A stretch of DNA of 64,000 bases from Virgibacillus sp. SK37 (GTDB taxonomy: Bacteria > Bacillota > Bacilli > Bacillales > Amphibacillaceae), in assembly GCF_000725285.1 (NCBI RefSeq), contig NZ_CP007161.1:2828213-2892212 (forward strand), written 5' to 3'. The translations under genes were made by a program, and so were the position numbers. Below are positions 18,141 through 27,645 of the stretch, piece after piece. Every line of letters begins with the position of its first letter. Position 1 is the stretch's first letter. The notes under the pieces were generated by a model, which was not told where the DNA came from, ran no database searches, and saw only the letters and a list, made by a program, of their open reading frames with translations.

Positions 18141-19826
18141 TTATTCTGCTCCTACGTCTGCCCATTTGTATTCATATGTTGCTCCAAATGGATTTACATG
18201 GACACCTTTTACTTTTGGTGAAACTAATTGAGCACGAGATGCTTGATATAGTGGAGCTATAGCTGCATCTTCAAAGAGAATCTTTTCTGCTTCAAGGAAA
18301 TTCTCATAACGTGCCGGATTGTCTGTAGCTAGCTTTGTTGCTGTATCGCCAACTAGCTGATCATATTTAGAGTTAGAATAACCCATCTTATTATTTCCGC
18401 TTTCTGTTGTCCATAGATTCATGAAAGTAAATGGATCTAAGAAATCGGGACCCCAGCGAGAAACCTGTAACTCATAATCCATATTGTCGTTAAGATCCAG
18501 ACGTTGTTCCTTAGGTACTTGTTTTAGATTAATTGTTAAACCTTCAAGATTTGTAGACAACTGGTTTGCAAGGTATTGTACCATTGTTTTGGTTGTCTCA
18601 TCATCATCTGTTAATAATTCCAATTCAACTGAATCGGTACCAAGCTCCTCTAATCCTTTTTTCCATAGCTCTTTAGCTTCTTCTACATTATATGTGCTAA
18701 GATCGCCACTCACTTCCCTGAAATCTTCACCAGATTCAGGCATTGGAGTAAAGTCTACTGGAATTAGTCCGTTTGCTACAATCGAGCCATTGTTTAAGAT
18801 TTGATCTACTAATGCTTGCTTATCGAAGGCTCTGTTCATTGCATTTCTAATATTCTTATTTGCTAACGCTTCATTGGTAGTTTGATTATACTTCATAAAG
18901 TATACAAAGGTATCTGGTGAAATCACATAATCTTCATTCGTTGCGTATTGGTCAACTAGATCTGAAGTCAAATCAACACGATCTACTACTCCAGACTCAT
19001 ATAAATCTACTGCAGTTTGTGGGTCTTTTACGACTTCGAATTTTAACTGATTCATCTTTACTGAATCCGCATCCCAGTAATCTTCGTTTTTTTCTAACGT
19101 CCAAGAGCTGCTAGTGCTTTCCCAATCTGCCATCTTATATGGCCCATTAGCAAGCAATGCATCTGAGCTGGTTGCATATTTATCTCCCTGCTCTTCAACA
19201 AATTTTTGATTTAGTGGAAAGAAAGTACCAAATGTAGTCAATGATTCAAAATATGGAGTTGGATTTTCAAGTTCAACTACTAATGTATAATCATCTTCTG
19301 CTTTTGCACCTAATTCTTCAACTGCCTTCTCACCTGAACTGATGGCAGTTGCATTTTTAATAACACCATTCATCATATAAGGCCCATATTCTGATCCTGT
19401 GTCAGGATTAACTGCACGTTGCCATGCATATACAAAATCATGTGCTGTAACAGGGTCTCCATTTTGCCATTTTGCATCTTCCCTTAAATGAAACGTCCAT
19501 GTTAGACCATCATCACTAACTTCATGTTTTTTCGCGATTCCTTCTACCGGTTTCGCGTTTTCATCCAAGCGGTACAAGCCTTCTGTAGTTGCTGCTAAGT
19601 AAATAAAAGATGATTCATCTGTTGCAAGCGAGGAATCCATAGAAGGAATGGTTTCCGGGTTTATAAAGCTAAGAACTTTTTCACCTTCTGCGGCCGCTTC
19701 CTCGTTTACTTCACTGCTTGTCTCTTTTTCTCCTGATGTTTCTTCTGCTTTATCACCAGAACATGCTGCTAATACGCCTAGTAATAGACCTACTGCTAAT
19801 AAAATCATCCATTGCTTCAACTTCAT
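18141..19826 (-). CDS. Oligopeptide ABC transporter substrate-binding lipoprotein (OppA/DppE family)
   Basis: 561-residue SBP_bac_5 family protein. The signal peptide ends in the lipobox VLAAC, so it is a lipid-anchored receptor on the outer membrane face. Conserved features include GLTWTFHLREDAKWQNGDPV and TAHDFVYAWQRAVNPDTG, and the C-terminal YEYKWADVG. It is a clear paralogue of residues 1-555 of the chimera at 10295-12727. No permease or ATPase genes are adjacent, so it must use a transporter encoded elsewhere. ATG follows GGGGGGAATTTTTAC. Peptides are the family substrate; other ligands are possible. Confidence 0.92.
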   Translation of the reverse strand: MKLKQWMILLAVGLLLGVLAACSGDKAEETSGEKETSSEVNEEAAAEGEKVLSFINPETIPSMDSSLATDESSFIYLAATTEGLYRLDENAKPVEGIAKKHEVSDDGLTWTFHLREDAKWQNGDPVTAHDFVYAWQRAVNPDTGSEYGPYMMNGVIKNATAISSGEKAVEELGAKAEDDYTLVVELENPTPYFESLTTFGTFFPLNQKFVEEQGDKYATSSDALLANGPYKMADWESTSSSWTLEKNEDYWDADSVKMNQLKFEVVKDPQTAVDLYESGVVDRVDLTSDLVDQYATNEDYVISPDTFVYFMKYNQTTNEALANKNIRNAMNRAFDKQALVDQILNNGSIVANGLIPVDFTPMPESGEDFREVSGDLSTYNVEEAKELWKKGLEELGTDSVELELLTDDDETTKTMVQYLANQLSTNLEGLTINLKQVPKEQRLDLNDNMDYELQVSRWGPDFLDPFTFMNLWTTESGNNKMGYSNSKYDQLVGDTATKLATDNPARYENFLEAEKILFEDAAIAPLYQASRAQLVSPKVKGVHVNPFGATYEYKWADVGAE

Positions 19827-19939
19827 GTAAAAATTCCCCCCTGGTTGTTTTTTCTATATTCAAATAAATTGAATTATTAAGAGTTATTATATAGTTAATC
19901 TTATATAAAAGTAAAGAGTTTTTAGAATAATTTTGTAAA

Positions 19940-20166
19940 TCATACTCTCTTTTCCAGATTTTTCGCTGTAGCACTTTTTTCTACTTCTTTGTGATTTCGA
20001 TAGGTACCCATTGTTTTATCAATAGAGCTATGAGTAACTCCAAACCAATAATTCTCATTTTTGTAATGATGCCAAAGATGGATTTTTTTTAAGCTTTTTC
20101 CCTAATGTAGTGGATGGATGAATCGGTTTATGTGCTACATAATGCTTCCACTCATAATATTTATTA
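19940..20166 (-). pseudogene. Fatty acid hydroxylase/sterol desaturase family, C-terminal relic
   Basis: The minus strand encodes YYEWKHYVAHKPIHP and then, in the next frame, KIHLWHHYKNENYWFGVTHS and DKTMGTYRNHKEV, ending at TGA 19942-19940. The histidine pattern (HYVAH, HLWHH) and WFGVT...GTYR are typical of the fatty acid hydroxylase superfamily. The two parts are shifted at an A8 run (plus-strand T8 at 20083-20090); seven As would restore the frame. Upstream a TAA interrupts the frame and no further homology is recognisable. Only about 70 residues remain, so it is not functional. Confidence 0.75.
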
Positions 20167-20204
20167 GCTTAAGCCGTTGCCTTTATAGCTTTAAGCAAGA
20201 TCGC

Positions 20205-20885
20205 TTATCTTTCGTCTATACACCAATCCACTTCGGTTTGTCCTAATTTTTTCAAGTGTTGGTTTGTACGTGAAAAGGGCTTGCTGCCGAAAAAACCGCG
20301 TCTTGCAGAAAAGGGACTCGGATGGGGAGATTTAATAATAGAGTGTTTCTTAACGTTAATTATCTCTTCTTTACTTTGCGCTGCCCTTCCCCAAAGGATA
20401 TAAACGATTGGATGGTCCTTTTTGTTAAGAACTTCAATAACTCGGTTAGTAAATGTTTCCCAACCTTTATTGCGATGGGAGTGCGGCTCTCCTTTTTTCA
20501 CAGTCAGGACGGTATTTAGAAGCAATACCCCCTGCCTTGCCCACTTTGTTAAATCTCCATGATCAGGTCTTGTACATCCAATATCATTCTCTAATTCTTG
20601 AAAAATATTTTTTAAGGATGGCGGTACTTTTACATCTTTATTTACTGAAAAACTGAGGCCTTGCGCTTGATTGGGGCCATGATAAGGATCCTGCCCCAAG
20701 ATGACGACCTTCACATCTTTAAATGGAGTCAGATGTAATGCGTTAAAGATATCATCCATTGGTGGGTAAACAATATTATTATTGTATTCAACTTTTAAGA
20801 ATTCTCGCAATGTAATATAGTAGTCTTTCTCAAACTCTTCTGCCAGTAAATCAGACCAGTCGTTTTTCAATATTTGTTTTTGCAT
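20205..20885 (-). CDS. ung: Uracil-DNA glycosylase
   Basis: 226 residues, the normal length for bacterial family 1 UDG. It excises uracil from DNA as the first step of base excision repair. Motif [20 protein letters not shown] (about 60-80) holds the water-activating aspartate. The loop [13 protein letters not shown] (about 187) holds the catalytic histidine and the minor-groove intercalation loop. The ATG is preceded by AGAAGGAGAGAA. It is a single gene, divergent from the purine/pyrimidine permease. Confidence 0.96.
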   Translation of the reverse strand: MQKQILKNDWSDLLAEEFEKDYYITLREFLKVEYNNNIVYPPMDDIFNALHLTPFKDVKVVILGQDPYHGPNQAQGLSFSVNKDVKVPPSLKNIFQELENDIGCTRPDHGDLTKWARQGVLLLNTVLTVKKGEPHSHRNKGWETFTNRVIEVLNKKDHPIVYILWGRAAQSKEEIINVKKHSIIKSPHPSPFSARRGFFGSKPFSRTNQHLKKLGQTEVDWCIDER

Positions 20886-21162
20886 TCCGTTCTCTCCTTC
20901 TATTAACTTCTCTATAAGTTTAACGTAGAACCCGTTAGTGAAGCTAATAACAACAAAAGCTAGTAATAAAACAAGAGTTTGTTACTAAACTTTTATAAGT
21001 AGAAAGATTTAATTTTAAACCGCTTTCTAGGATTCCGTTACTATTTATCACAATCTGATTAAATAAGGATGATTTTCCATGATCAATCTGATAAAGTAAT
21101 AGTATTATTTACACGGAATAGAGGTAATTTTCAATTATTAACCAGTGAGTGGGTGAAAGATA

Positions 21163-22530
21163 ATGAAGGAGTTACGCCTCCCTTCTAATTGGTTTGCAGG
21201 GATCCAATGGTTGTTCTTTATCTTTTCAAATATTATCGTTATCCCTATAACAATTGGTGCCGCGTTTGCCCTTTCACAGGAAGAAACCGTTCCATTGATT
21301 CAGCTTTCCTTTATAGTGACTGGGATTGCCTGTATCTTACAAGCTTTTTTTGGCCATCAACGCGCCATTATGGAAGGACAGTCAGGGCTGTGGTGGGGAG
21401 TAATTTTAACAGTAATCACAACTGCTTCTGCACAAGGTGCCTCTATGGAAGTAGTAGGTGGCAGTCTAACAGTAGGTGTTCTCCTATCCGGTGGTTTGAC
21501 TGTGTTGATTGGTTTAGCAGGATGGGGGCCAAGGTTAGCTTTATTGTTTAACTCCTCCGTAATGGGTGTGTTTATGTTTTTATTTGGCTGTCAGCTGATT
21601 GGGATTTTTATGAAAGGGATGCTAGGGATTCCTTTTGGACAGCAAACACCATCTGGGCATATTAATGTGCCTATATCGCTGTTATCAATTTTAATTGCTA
21701 TCATTGTTATTATTATAACGGTTAAGGCCCCAGCACCGATAAGTCGTTATAGTTTGCTAATTGGGATCATCGTGGGTTGGATTTTATACGAAATTGTTTT
21801 TAATCCGAACAATGGCATAAATTCAACACAATCGGGAAGTTATGAAATCTTTCCATTAGGTAGTCCAACATGGAATAGCGGCATTGTTATCACTGCTGTT
21901 TTAACCGGCTTATTAAATACAGCAAATACGTTTGGTGCACTAAAAGGCACGGATGAATTCTATGGCCGCCATACCACCAAGCGGCAATATCGTGCGTCTT
22001 TTACCCTCACAGGAATTTTCACTGGTATTGCAGGTTTATTTGGACTTGTTCCATACGCACCATACGTTTCATCCATCGGTTTTCTCAAACAGACATCGAT
22101 TTATAGAATTCTTCCCTTTGCCTTAGGAGGCGCCATGTTTTTAATGATGGGGCTAATTCCCATCATTGGGCAGTTCTTTTCCTTACTTCCACTAAGTGTT
22201 GGAAGTGCTGTGTTATTTGTCGCTTATCTTCAATTATTAGGTTCATCATGGAATTTCTTTAAAGAAGTAGAATTCAGTACAATGAATGTTTATAGGTTAG
22301 GTATACCTATTTTTTGTGGCATCATCATCATGACAATGCCCGAATACAATTTTGAAACACTACCTGACACAATACAACCATTAATTAGTAATGGCCTATT
22401 AGTCGGTATCATGCTTTCTTTAATAATGGAAAATGTGTTTAAGGAAAAAAAGAGTCAAAAGAAAAATGGCTCAAAAGACTTGCAAATTAAGGTTTCCAAT
22501 GAGTACAACAAAACGCAAGCCGGAAAATAA
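21163..22530 (+). CDS. NCS2 family uracil/xanthine-type permease
   Basis: 455-residue integral membrane protein with about 12-14 helices, of the nucleobase:cation symporter-2 family. An NCS2-like QSGLWWGVILTVITTAS region lies at about 73 and GLLNTANTFGALKGTDEFYGR at about 246. It imports a nucleobase (uracil, xanthine or another purine). The YbbY/UraA-like branch cannot be resolved further. ATG follows a GAAAGATA-type weak site after GTGGGTG. A terminator overlaps the stop codon. I see no purine or PyrR-type leader in the 277 bp upstream. Confidence 0.87.
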   Translation: MKELRLPSNWFAGIQWLFFIFSNIIVIPITIGAAFALSQEETVPLIQLSFIVTGIACILQAFFGHQRAIMEGQSGLWWGVILTVITTASAQGASMEVVGGSLTVGVLLSGGLTVLIGLAGWGPRLALLFNSSVMGVFMFLFGCQLIGIFMKGMLGIPFGQQTPSGHINVPISLLSILIAIIVIIITVKAPAPISRYSLLIGIIVGWILYEIVFNPNNGINSTQSGSYEIFPLGSPTWNSGIVITAVLTGLLNTANTFGALKGTDEFYGRHTTKRQYRASFTLTGIFTGIAGLFGLVPYAPYVSSIGFLKQTSIYRILPFALGGAMFLMMGLIPIIGQFFSLLPLSVGSAVLFVAYLQLLGSSWNFFKEVEFSTMNVYRLGIPIFCGIIIMTMPEYNFETLPDTIQPLISNGLLVGIMLSLIMENVFKEKKSQKKNGSKDLQIKVSNEYNKTQAGK

Positions 22531-22547
22531 ACTTCCGGCTTGCGTTT
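22511..22547 (+). terminator. Bidirectional terminator between permease and DUF1232 gene
   Basis: AACGCAAGCCGGAA pairs with TTCCGGCTTGCGTT, followed by TTAG on the plus strand and a T-rich flank on the minus strand. The permease TAA lies in the loop. Confidence 0.85.
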
Positions 22548-22996
22548 TAGATGTTGGGAGTTAGTTTCGTATCGATATCTTCCGTCTTCTCCAGGTAATG
22601 ATCTCCAAAAAGCTTCTTCATTTTTCTATCAGCTTGTCCTTTCACCTCATCGTCAATACTTGAGATTACTCGGTAAACAGCATAAAGAATGACACTTGCA
22701 TCATCTGCTAAACCTGCTACAGGGATAAAATCCGGAATTGCGTCCACCGGAAGAATTAAATAACCCAATGCCCCAGCAATTGTTAACTTATCCTTCTTTG
22801 AAGTTGCCGGACTTTTAAAGGCATAAAATAGTAATAAACTATAGTAAGAAATTTTAATTCCTAACTTTTTGGCATACTTTCCTAATTTATCTTTAAACGC
22901 ATGTTCCGTAAAATAAGAACTTTTGCCTTTAATCGCTTCCTCAGCGTTAAATTCTTCTAATTCTGGAGAGTGCTTTGCTTTTTTCTTTTTGAACAT
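22547..22996 (-). CDS. YkvA/DUF1232 family small membrane-associated protein
   Basis: 149 residues. The DUF1232 core spans about 55-120: YSLLLFYAFKSPATSKKDK, then AGALGYLILPVDAIPDFIPV, then AGLADDASVILYAVYRV. It has the family DxIPDxxP motif and two hydrophobic segments. The N-terminus is lysine-rich and charged. Function is unknown for the family. ATG follows AGGAGGGAC. It is divergent from rpoN with a 220-bp spacer. Confidence 0.85.
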   Translation of the reverse strand: MFKKKKAKHSPELEEFNAEEAIKGKSSYFTEHAFKDKLGKYAKKLGIKISYYSLLLFYAFKSPATSKKDKLTIAGALGYLILPVDAIPDFIPVAGLADDASVILYAVYRVISSIDDEVKGQADRKMKKLFGDHYLEKTEDIDTKLTPNI

Positions 22997-23218
22997 AATT
23001 GTCCCTCCTTCTTGCCAAGCTATTTCTATTATACCTGAATTTCGACATAAAAAAACATACCAGCTCGCAAGCTGTATTTTATAAAACCTAGCCTTCCTCC
23101 CTTATATCCCCCTATACAAAAAAGATAAAATTGTTTAGTATAATAATAGAATGATATACATATTATTTTCAATAACTATGTAAGCGCATACTTATCTTGA
23201 TACTTGGGAGGGTTAATG

Positions 23219-24541
23219 ATGGAACTAGGTCTTTTTCAAAAACAATCAATGAACTTAGTTATGACAACAGAGCTTAGGCAATCAATTGCCCTCTTACAAT
23301 ACTCAGCGTTAGAATTATCGCATTATATTCAGGAACAGGCTACGGAAAATCCATTAATTGAGTTGGAAGAACCAACGCTTTACACAGATGATTATTATGA
23401 AAAAGGCTATGCTGCTTCAAGGACAAGGAATTCACAAGACAACAATTTTAATCCTTTGGCATCTATTGCCAGCAAAAGCCCCAATCGGTGTGAGGACTTA
23501 CTTGAACAAGTAAATTACCTATCCATTACGGAACAAGAACAAAAAATAATGAAATATATCATTCTTAATTTGGATGATCATGGTTACATACCTATACAAG
23601 ATAGAAATATAGCTGAAGATCTTTCTATCTCGACAGATAAAGTGGCGAGGGTGATAGATAAATTGCAGCAACTGGAACCGATAGGCGTTGGGGCCCGAAA
23701 CCTGAAGGAATGCCTAACTATTCAGGCCAAACACTATTATCCGGATAAACCATTGCTTACGCTTGTCATTGCAGAATACCTTGACCTTTTAGCTGATAGA
23801 AAGTGGCAAGAACTAGGTAAACTGCTTCAAATCTCTAATGAAGAATTAAGTGAGTTAGTTAGTTCAATAACTTCCCTTCACCCCAGGCCCTATTCCGCAA
23901 CCATGGCTTCAGATACACAAGTACTTTATCCGGATGTCTCTATAGAGAAAGTGAATGGCGAATATACAATTATTTTTCATGACCCATTTATGCCAAACCT
24001 GAGAGTGAATGAAGGTTACCTTCACTTGAAGCAAACCCATTCAAAAGCAGGAGCTTATATAAGAGATAATTACCATAAGTACAAATGGTTGATAAAAAGC
24101 ATAGAGCAACGGAAGACTACCATTATAAATATTACAAAGGCTATTGTGGAAAGGCAGCAGCTTTTTCTTGAGAAAGGTTTTACTCACTTAAAGCCAATGA
24201 CCTTAAAAGAGATTGCTGACCAAATAGGAATGCATGAATCAACTATTAGTCGGGCAACAAGCAATAAAGTAATTCGTACACCGCTGGGTTGCTTTGAAAT
24301 GAGAAAGCTTTTCACCGCAAAAATTGGTGGCAATAATGGGACTGAGGTATCTGCGACTCAGATAAAACTCCGCTTAAAGCAATTAATACAACAAGAAGAC
24401 AGGAAAAAGCCCCTTTCTGATCAAAAGCTAGCCGATCATTTTAAGAAAGAGAATGGCATCACAATATCACGTCGCACGATTGCCAAATATAGAGAAGAAT
24501 TAAATATTCTTTCCTCATCCAAAAGAAAAACGATTGGCTGA
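23219..24541 (+). CDS. rpoN: RNA polymerase sigma-54 factor
   Basis: About 440 residues. The N-terminal Q/L-rich activator-interacting region reads LFQKQSMNLVMTTELRQSIALLQYSALEL. A core-binding central domain follows. The C-terminal DNA-binding part holds an HTH (MTLKEIADQIGMHESTISRATSNK) and the RpoN box ISRRTIAKYREELNI, where the family consensus is ARRTVAKYRE. Sigma-54 serves enhancer-dependent promoters, for instance levanase, amino-acid and acetoin genes in Bacillus (sigL). I choose ATG 23219, 6 nt after GGGAGGG; ATG 23216 and TTG 23204 are too close to it. A TATAAT-like -10 lies near 23140. No enhancer-binding protein is encoded nearby. Confidence 0.95.
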   Translation: MELGLFQKQSMNLVMTTELRQSIALLQYSALELSHYIQEQATENPLIELEEPTLYTDDYYEKGYAASRTRNSQDNNFNPLASIASKSPNRCEDLLEQVNYLSITEQEQKIMKYIILNLDDHGYIPIQDRNIAEDLSISTDKVARVIDKLQQLEPIGVGARNLKECLTIQAKHYYPDKPLLTLVIAEYLDLLADRKWQELGKLLQISNEELSELVSSITSLHPRPYSATMASDTQVLYPDVSIEKVNGEYTIIFHDPFMPNLRVNEGYLHLKQTHSKAGAYIRDNYHKYKWLIKSIEQRKTTIINITKAIVERQQLFLEKGFTHLKPMTLKEIADQIGMHESTISRATSNKVIRTPLGCFEMRKLFTAKIGGNNGTEVSATQIKLRLKQLIQQEDRKKPLSDQKLADHFKKENGITISRRTIAKYREELNILSSSKRKTIG

Positions 24542-24572
24542 CATCCTGTCCGTTTAGCCAATCGTTTTTTAA
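24525..24572 (+). terminator. Terminator of rpoN
   Basis: AAAACGATTGGCT pairs with AGCCAATCGTTTTTT across the stop codon region. Confidence 0.85.
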
Positions 24573-25556
24573 TTTATTTTCTCAGAGATGGTTATTTACG
24601 TTTTGACAGAAGCCCAATACATTAGTACTGAGCTCCCTGATTCCACTTTCGTTTCATTACTTCTTTCCTGGCATAAATCAACAGAATAATTGCAACTAAG
24701 CCTTCTGATATTGGCAATGCTAACCAAATTCCCATCGTGCCTAACCAAGCTGGCAGAATGAGCAATGAGGCAATTAATAGAATAAATCCTCTGAACAATG
24801 TAATCCAAATGGAAGGTCTTACATAACCGATGGATTGATAATAGGTCATATAAATGAAATTTGTCCCCATAAAAAGATAACCTATAAAGAAAAGCTTTAT
24901 TCCACTTATCGCGAGCTGGCGTATTTCCTCTGTTGCTACGCCGAATATAGAAACAAGGAAATCCGAGCCTACATAACCGATAAGAATAAACACAATACCA
25001 AGCCCAAATCCAGTTATTTCTGCAATTTTTACTGTTTCTTTAATGGCATTGTATTTTTTTGCCCCATAGTAATAACTGATCATTGGTTGAATGGAAGACC
25101 CTATTCCAATAAAGGCCAAAAACATAAAGGTATGCAAATAATTGATCACAGAAAATGCGGCGAGTCCAGTCGTACCAGCGTAATAGGCCATTCCAAGATT
25201 ATATCCCATTACAAACACGCCCGTACCTGCCTCAGAAAGAAAGTTTGGAAATCCGAGCTTGGAGATCGGACGAATGAGCGATTTTCTGAAACGTATTCTG
25301 GTAAATCGCAAACCTGCATCTTTATTGAAAAAATGCAGCAAATAAACGAATAAACCAGCAACTGTTGCTAGCACTGTTGCTAATGCTGCCCCTTTTACTT
25401 CCCAATCCAAAATAAATATCATCCAATAATTCAGGACAATATTTAGTACAGCGGACACAATAAGTCCAGCCATCGCCAGCTTTGGAGCTCCATCATTACG
25501 GAGAAAAATACTAACAACGTTTTCCCAGGCGATGATAACAGACGTTGAACTACCCG

Positions 25557-25590
25557 CCACTTATTTAACCTCGCGGTCAAATTGAAGTGG
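25557..25590 (-). other. Right-end hairpin of the TnpB element (probable omega/reRNA scaffold end)
   Basis: CCACTT pairs with AAGTGG, and an inner stem ATTTGACC pairs with GGTTAAAT around a GCGA loop. In characterised TnpB elements the RNA scaffold ends at the right end and the guide is the flanking sequence directly after it. Here the guide would be read from MATE sequence at about 25544 downward. Confidence 0.6.
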
Positions 25591-25629
25591 GGGATTCCTA
25601 AGTACAGAAACCCAACGGTCTCTACTTGA

Positions 25630-26790
25630 TTAGGCGATCTCCACAGTTCCTGCGGTTAAGAGGCGGAGTGCCGCGTTCAAGTCCCGGTCATGATGCGTTT
25701 GGCAAGAAGGACAGTCCCATTTACGCAAGGCAAGGTTTTTGATGTCCTTATGCTGATGACCACAGTTGGAGCATAATTGGCTGCTTGGGAATGTCTTTGA
25801 AACAACGACAACCTGCTTTCCGTACCATTCGGCCTTGTATTCCAGCATCGTACGAAAAGTCGACCAGCTTGCTTCACTGATTACCTTTGAAAGCTGTCTA
25901 TTTTGCAGCATATCTTTCACCTGCAAATCCTCAATTCCGATGATGTCGTGGTTTTTGACAATTTCGGTGGAGAGTTTATGCAGGTAATCGTTGCGTTTAT
26001 TCATGATTTGCTCGTGCAGGCGGGCGACTTTTCGGCGCTGTTTCTGGTAATTGTGAGCCTCTGCAAGTTTGCATTTGCGGCGGAGAGCACCTTTACGTCT
26101 TCTGGACAGGATCCGTTGTGCCTTGGCCAGCTTCTTCTCCAGTTTGCGTACATGCCGTGGATTTTCATGACGGGTTCCGTCTGAAAGAACGGCAAATTCC
26201 TTCAGCCCAACATCGATGCCGACCGCAGATCCTGTTTTCGGCAGTTCCGACACATTCGTTTCCACCAGAATGGAGACAAAGTATTTACCGGAAGGGTTGC
26301 GGCGAACGGTCGCATTTAAGATACGGCCTTCAACTTCACGGCTTTTTGCAAAACGGACAAGTCCAAGTTTCGGGAGCTTCACATGGTTGCCAACAATCGC
26401 AATATTACCGTTTGTATGCCGGGTGACATAGGACTGGACTGGATTGTTTTTCGATTTAAAGCGTGGCCGGTCATTCTGTTTACGGAAGAAGCGATCATAA
26501 GCATCCGCTAGGTTCTTCAATGCGGATTGCAGGGAAATGGAATCCACTTCCTTCAGCCAGATGGATTCTTTCTTTAGGACGGTAAGTGCTTTGGAACAAA
26601 GGCTATAGGTAAGGCCTGTACCCGTTTTTTCATAGGTTGTGTTCCATTCCTCAAGGAAATGGTTGAACACAAATCGACTACAGCCAAGTGTTTTGGCAAT
26701 CAATACCTCCTGTTGATGATTCGGAAAGATACGGAATTTATACGCTTTATGTACAGCGCCCACCTCCCTAATAAGAATATATGTTCCCAT
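25630..26790 (-). CDS. tnpB: TnpB, RNA-guided endonuclease of IS200/IS605 element
   Basis: 386 residues in the longest frame. The N-terminal OrfB helix-turn-helix reads [20 protein letters not shown]. The RuvC-like nuclease has a complete acidic set: [10 protein letters not shown] (D193), IIGIEDLQ (E287) and [10 protein letters not shown] (about 368-370). A CSNCGH...CPSC zinc ribbon lies at about 340-364. The nuclease is therefore predicted intact. The start is uncertain. An excellent AGGGAGGTG site is followed after 6 nt by GTA (26754-26752) where relatives begin with ATG/GTG and then HKAYKFR. The only upstream ATG (26790) lacks a ribosome site. Confidence 0.93.
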   Translation of the reverse strand: MGTYILIREVGAVHKAYKFRIFPNHQQEVLIAKTLGCSRFVFNHFLEEWNTTYEKTGTGLTYSLCSKALTVLKKESIWLKEVDSISLQSALKNLADAYDRFFRKQNDRPRFKSKNNPVQSYVTRHTNGNIAIVGNHVKLPKLGLVRFAKSREVEGRILNATVRRNPSGKYFVSILVETNVSELPKTGSAVGIDVGLKEFAVLSDGTRHENPRHVRKLEKKLAKAQRILSRRRKGALRRKCKLAEAHNYQKQRRKVARLHEQIMNKRNDYLHKLSTEIVKNHDIIGIEDLQVKDMLQNRQLSKVISEASWSTFRTMLEYKAEWYGKQVVVVSKTFPSSQLCSNCGHQHKDIKNLALRKWDCPSCQTHHDRDLNAALRLLTAGTVEIA

Positions 26791-27312
26791 TATACTACAC
26801 TATCTTATTGGTTGGTAGGAGATGTCGAACAATTGAGGCAGCATACGCTGCCCCTTGTCCGAAGGCGATTCATCTCCCACCTACTCACTGGGCTGCGCCC
26901 TTCACGTTCCTTGAGGATGGGAGTATTCTCGCCTATTTTCGGATAAATTAGCCAATTGCTCTGAAGCTAAATAACTCACGCCCCCAATGATACTGATGCT
27001 AATCGTAATTAAGAGCATGGAAGTTGTGAATATTTGCTTCGCTTCTTCGCTCTTACCGGCACCCGTAGCCATAGAGTATAACGTACCTCCGCCAATGCCG
27101 ATTAACAAAGAGATTGATATAATGACTGACCACACTGGTACAGCAACGTTAATACTTGCAAGTGCAACAGAACCAATACCGTTTCCGACAAAAATGCCAT
27201 CAACCACAATGTTGACCGACATAAGCATCATTCCCAAGAGTGTAGGAATAAAATACTGAAAGAAACTTCTGACGACACCTTGAGAACCAAGTTTTTGCTC
27301 TGCGATACTCAT

Positions 27313-27645
27313 AATAACGTCTCCCCATCTCTCATAATACTGTCTATTTTAGAAGGTTTATAAAGGGAAGTCCATTTTGAGTGCTTTTCGGTAGATCGCA
27401 ACTACTTTTTGAATTGAGAAAAGGATTATTTTATAAAAAAGGTTAAACAGTAAAAGAAAGGGACATAGCTTAAGATAATATTTTATTATAATAAGTTATA
27501 CATTTGCCCAACGTGAAAGAGAAGAAAAAAGGTGTTATCATTTACTTGGATGCTCTTTTTCCTTTTAACGTGCAGGCAATGATGTAGGTAAAGAGTTAAT
27601 CAATTAAAATAGGCATCAGACGTAATGATGCATGGAGGATTTATT
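27313..27645. other. Intergenic region between the broken MATE gene and M24 peptidase gene
   Basis: About 310 bp of AT-rich sequence between divergent genes. It should hold promoters for both. I see no convincing riboswitch, operator or small ORF; a weak imperfect inverted repeat lies around 27510-27575. Confidence 0.4.

Larger units (their letters stand above)
25545..26942 (-). mobile_element. IS200/IS605-family element of the TnpB-only (IS1341-like) type
   Basis: The left end follows a TTTAT (minus strand, 26947-26943), a known type of target-adjacent motif for TnpB elements, and starts CCGAAAATAGGCG. The right end reaches a TTCAA at 25549-25545 just past an imperfect hairpin (25557-25590). 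There are no terminal inverted repeats or target duplication, as expected. The only gene is tnpB; no Y1 transposase tnpA is present, so mobility would need help in trans. The ends are inferred from where MATE coding homology stops and resumes, accurate to a few bases. Confidence 0.8.
24622..27312 (-). pseudogene. MATE family efflux transporter, interrupted by a TnpB element
   Basis: Two same-strand pieces of one multidrug/Na+ antiporter gene. The N-terminal piece is 27312-26943, about 123 residues: VVRSFFQYFIPTLLGMMLMS, VDGIFVGNGIG, ending LASEQLANL. The C-terminal piece is 25544-24622, about 305 residues: VIIAWENVVSIFLRNDG onward through eight helices. Between them lies the element 25545-26942. 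Compared with ordinary MATE proteins (about 445-460 residues) roughly 25 residues around helix 4 are missing. The element therefore did not simply split the gene: a short deletion accompanied or followed insertion. The two ORFs cannot make one transporter. Confidence 0.85.

Noticed and set aside
20886-21162. Purine riboswitch or PyrR-type attenuator ahead of the NCS2 permease
   Set aside because: I could not find the conserved loops of the purine aptamer or a PyrR binding loop in this spacer.
25677-26426. Several overlapping frames on both strands inside the TnpB element
   Set aside because: They are shadows of tnpB; none resembles TnpA or has a ribosome site.
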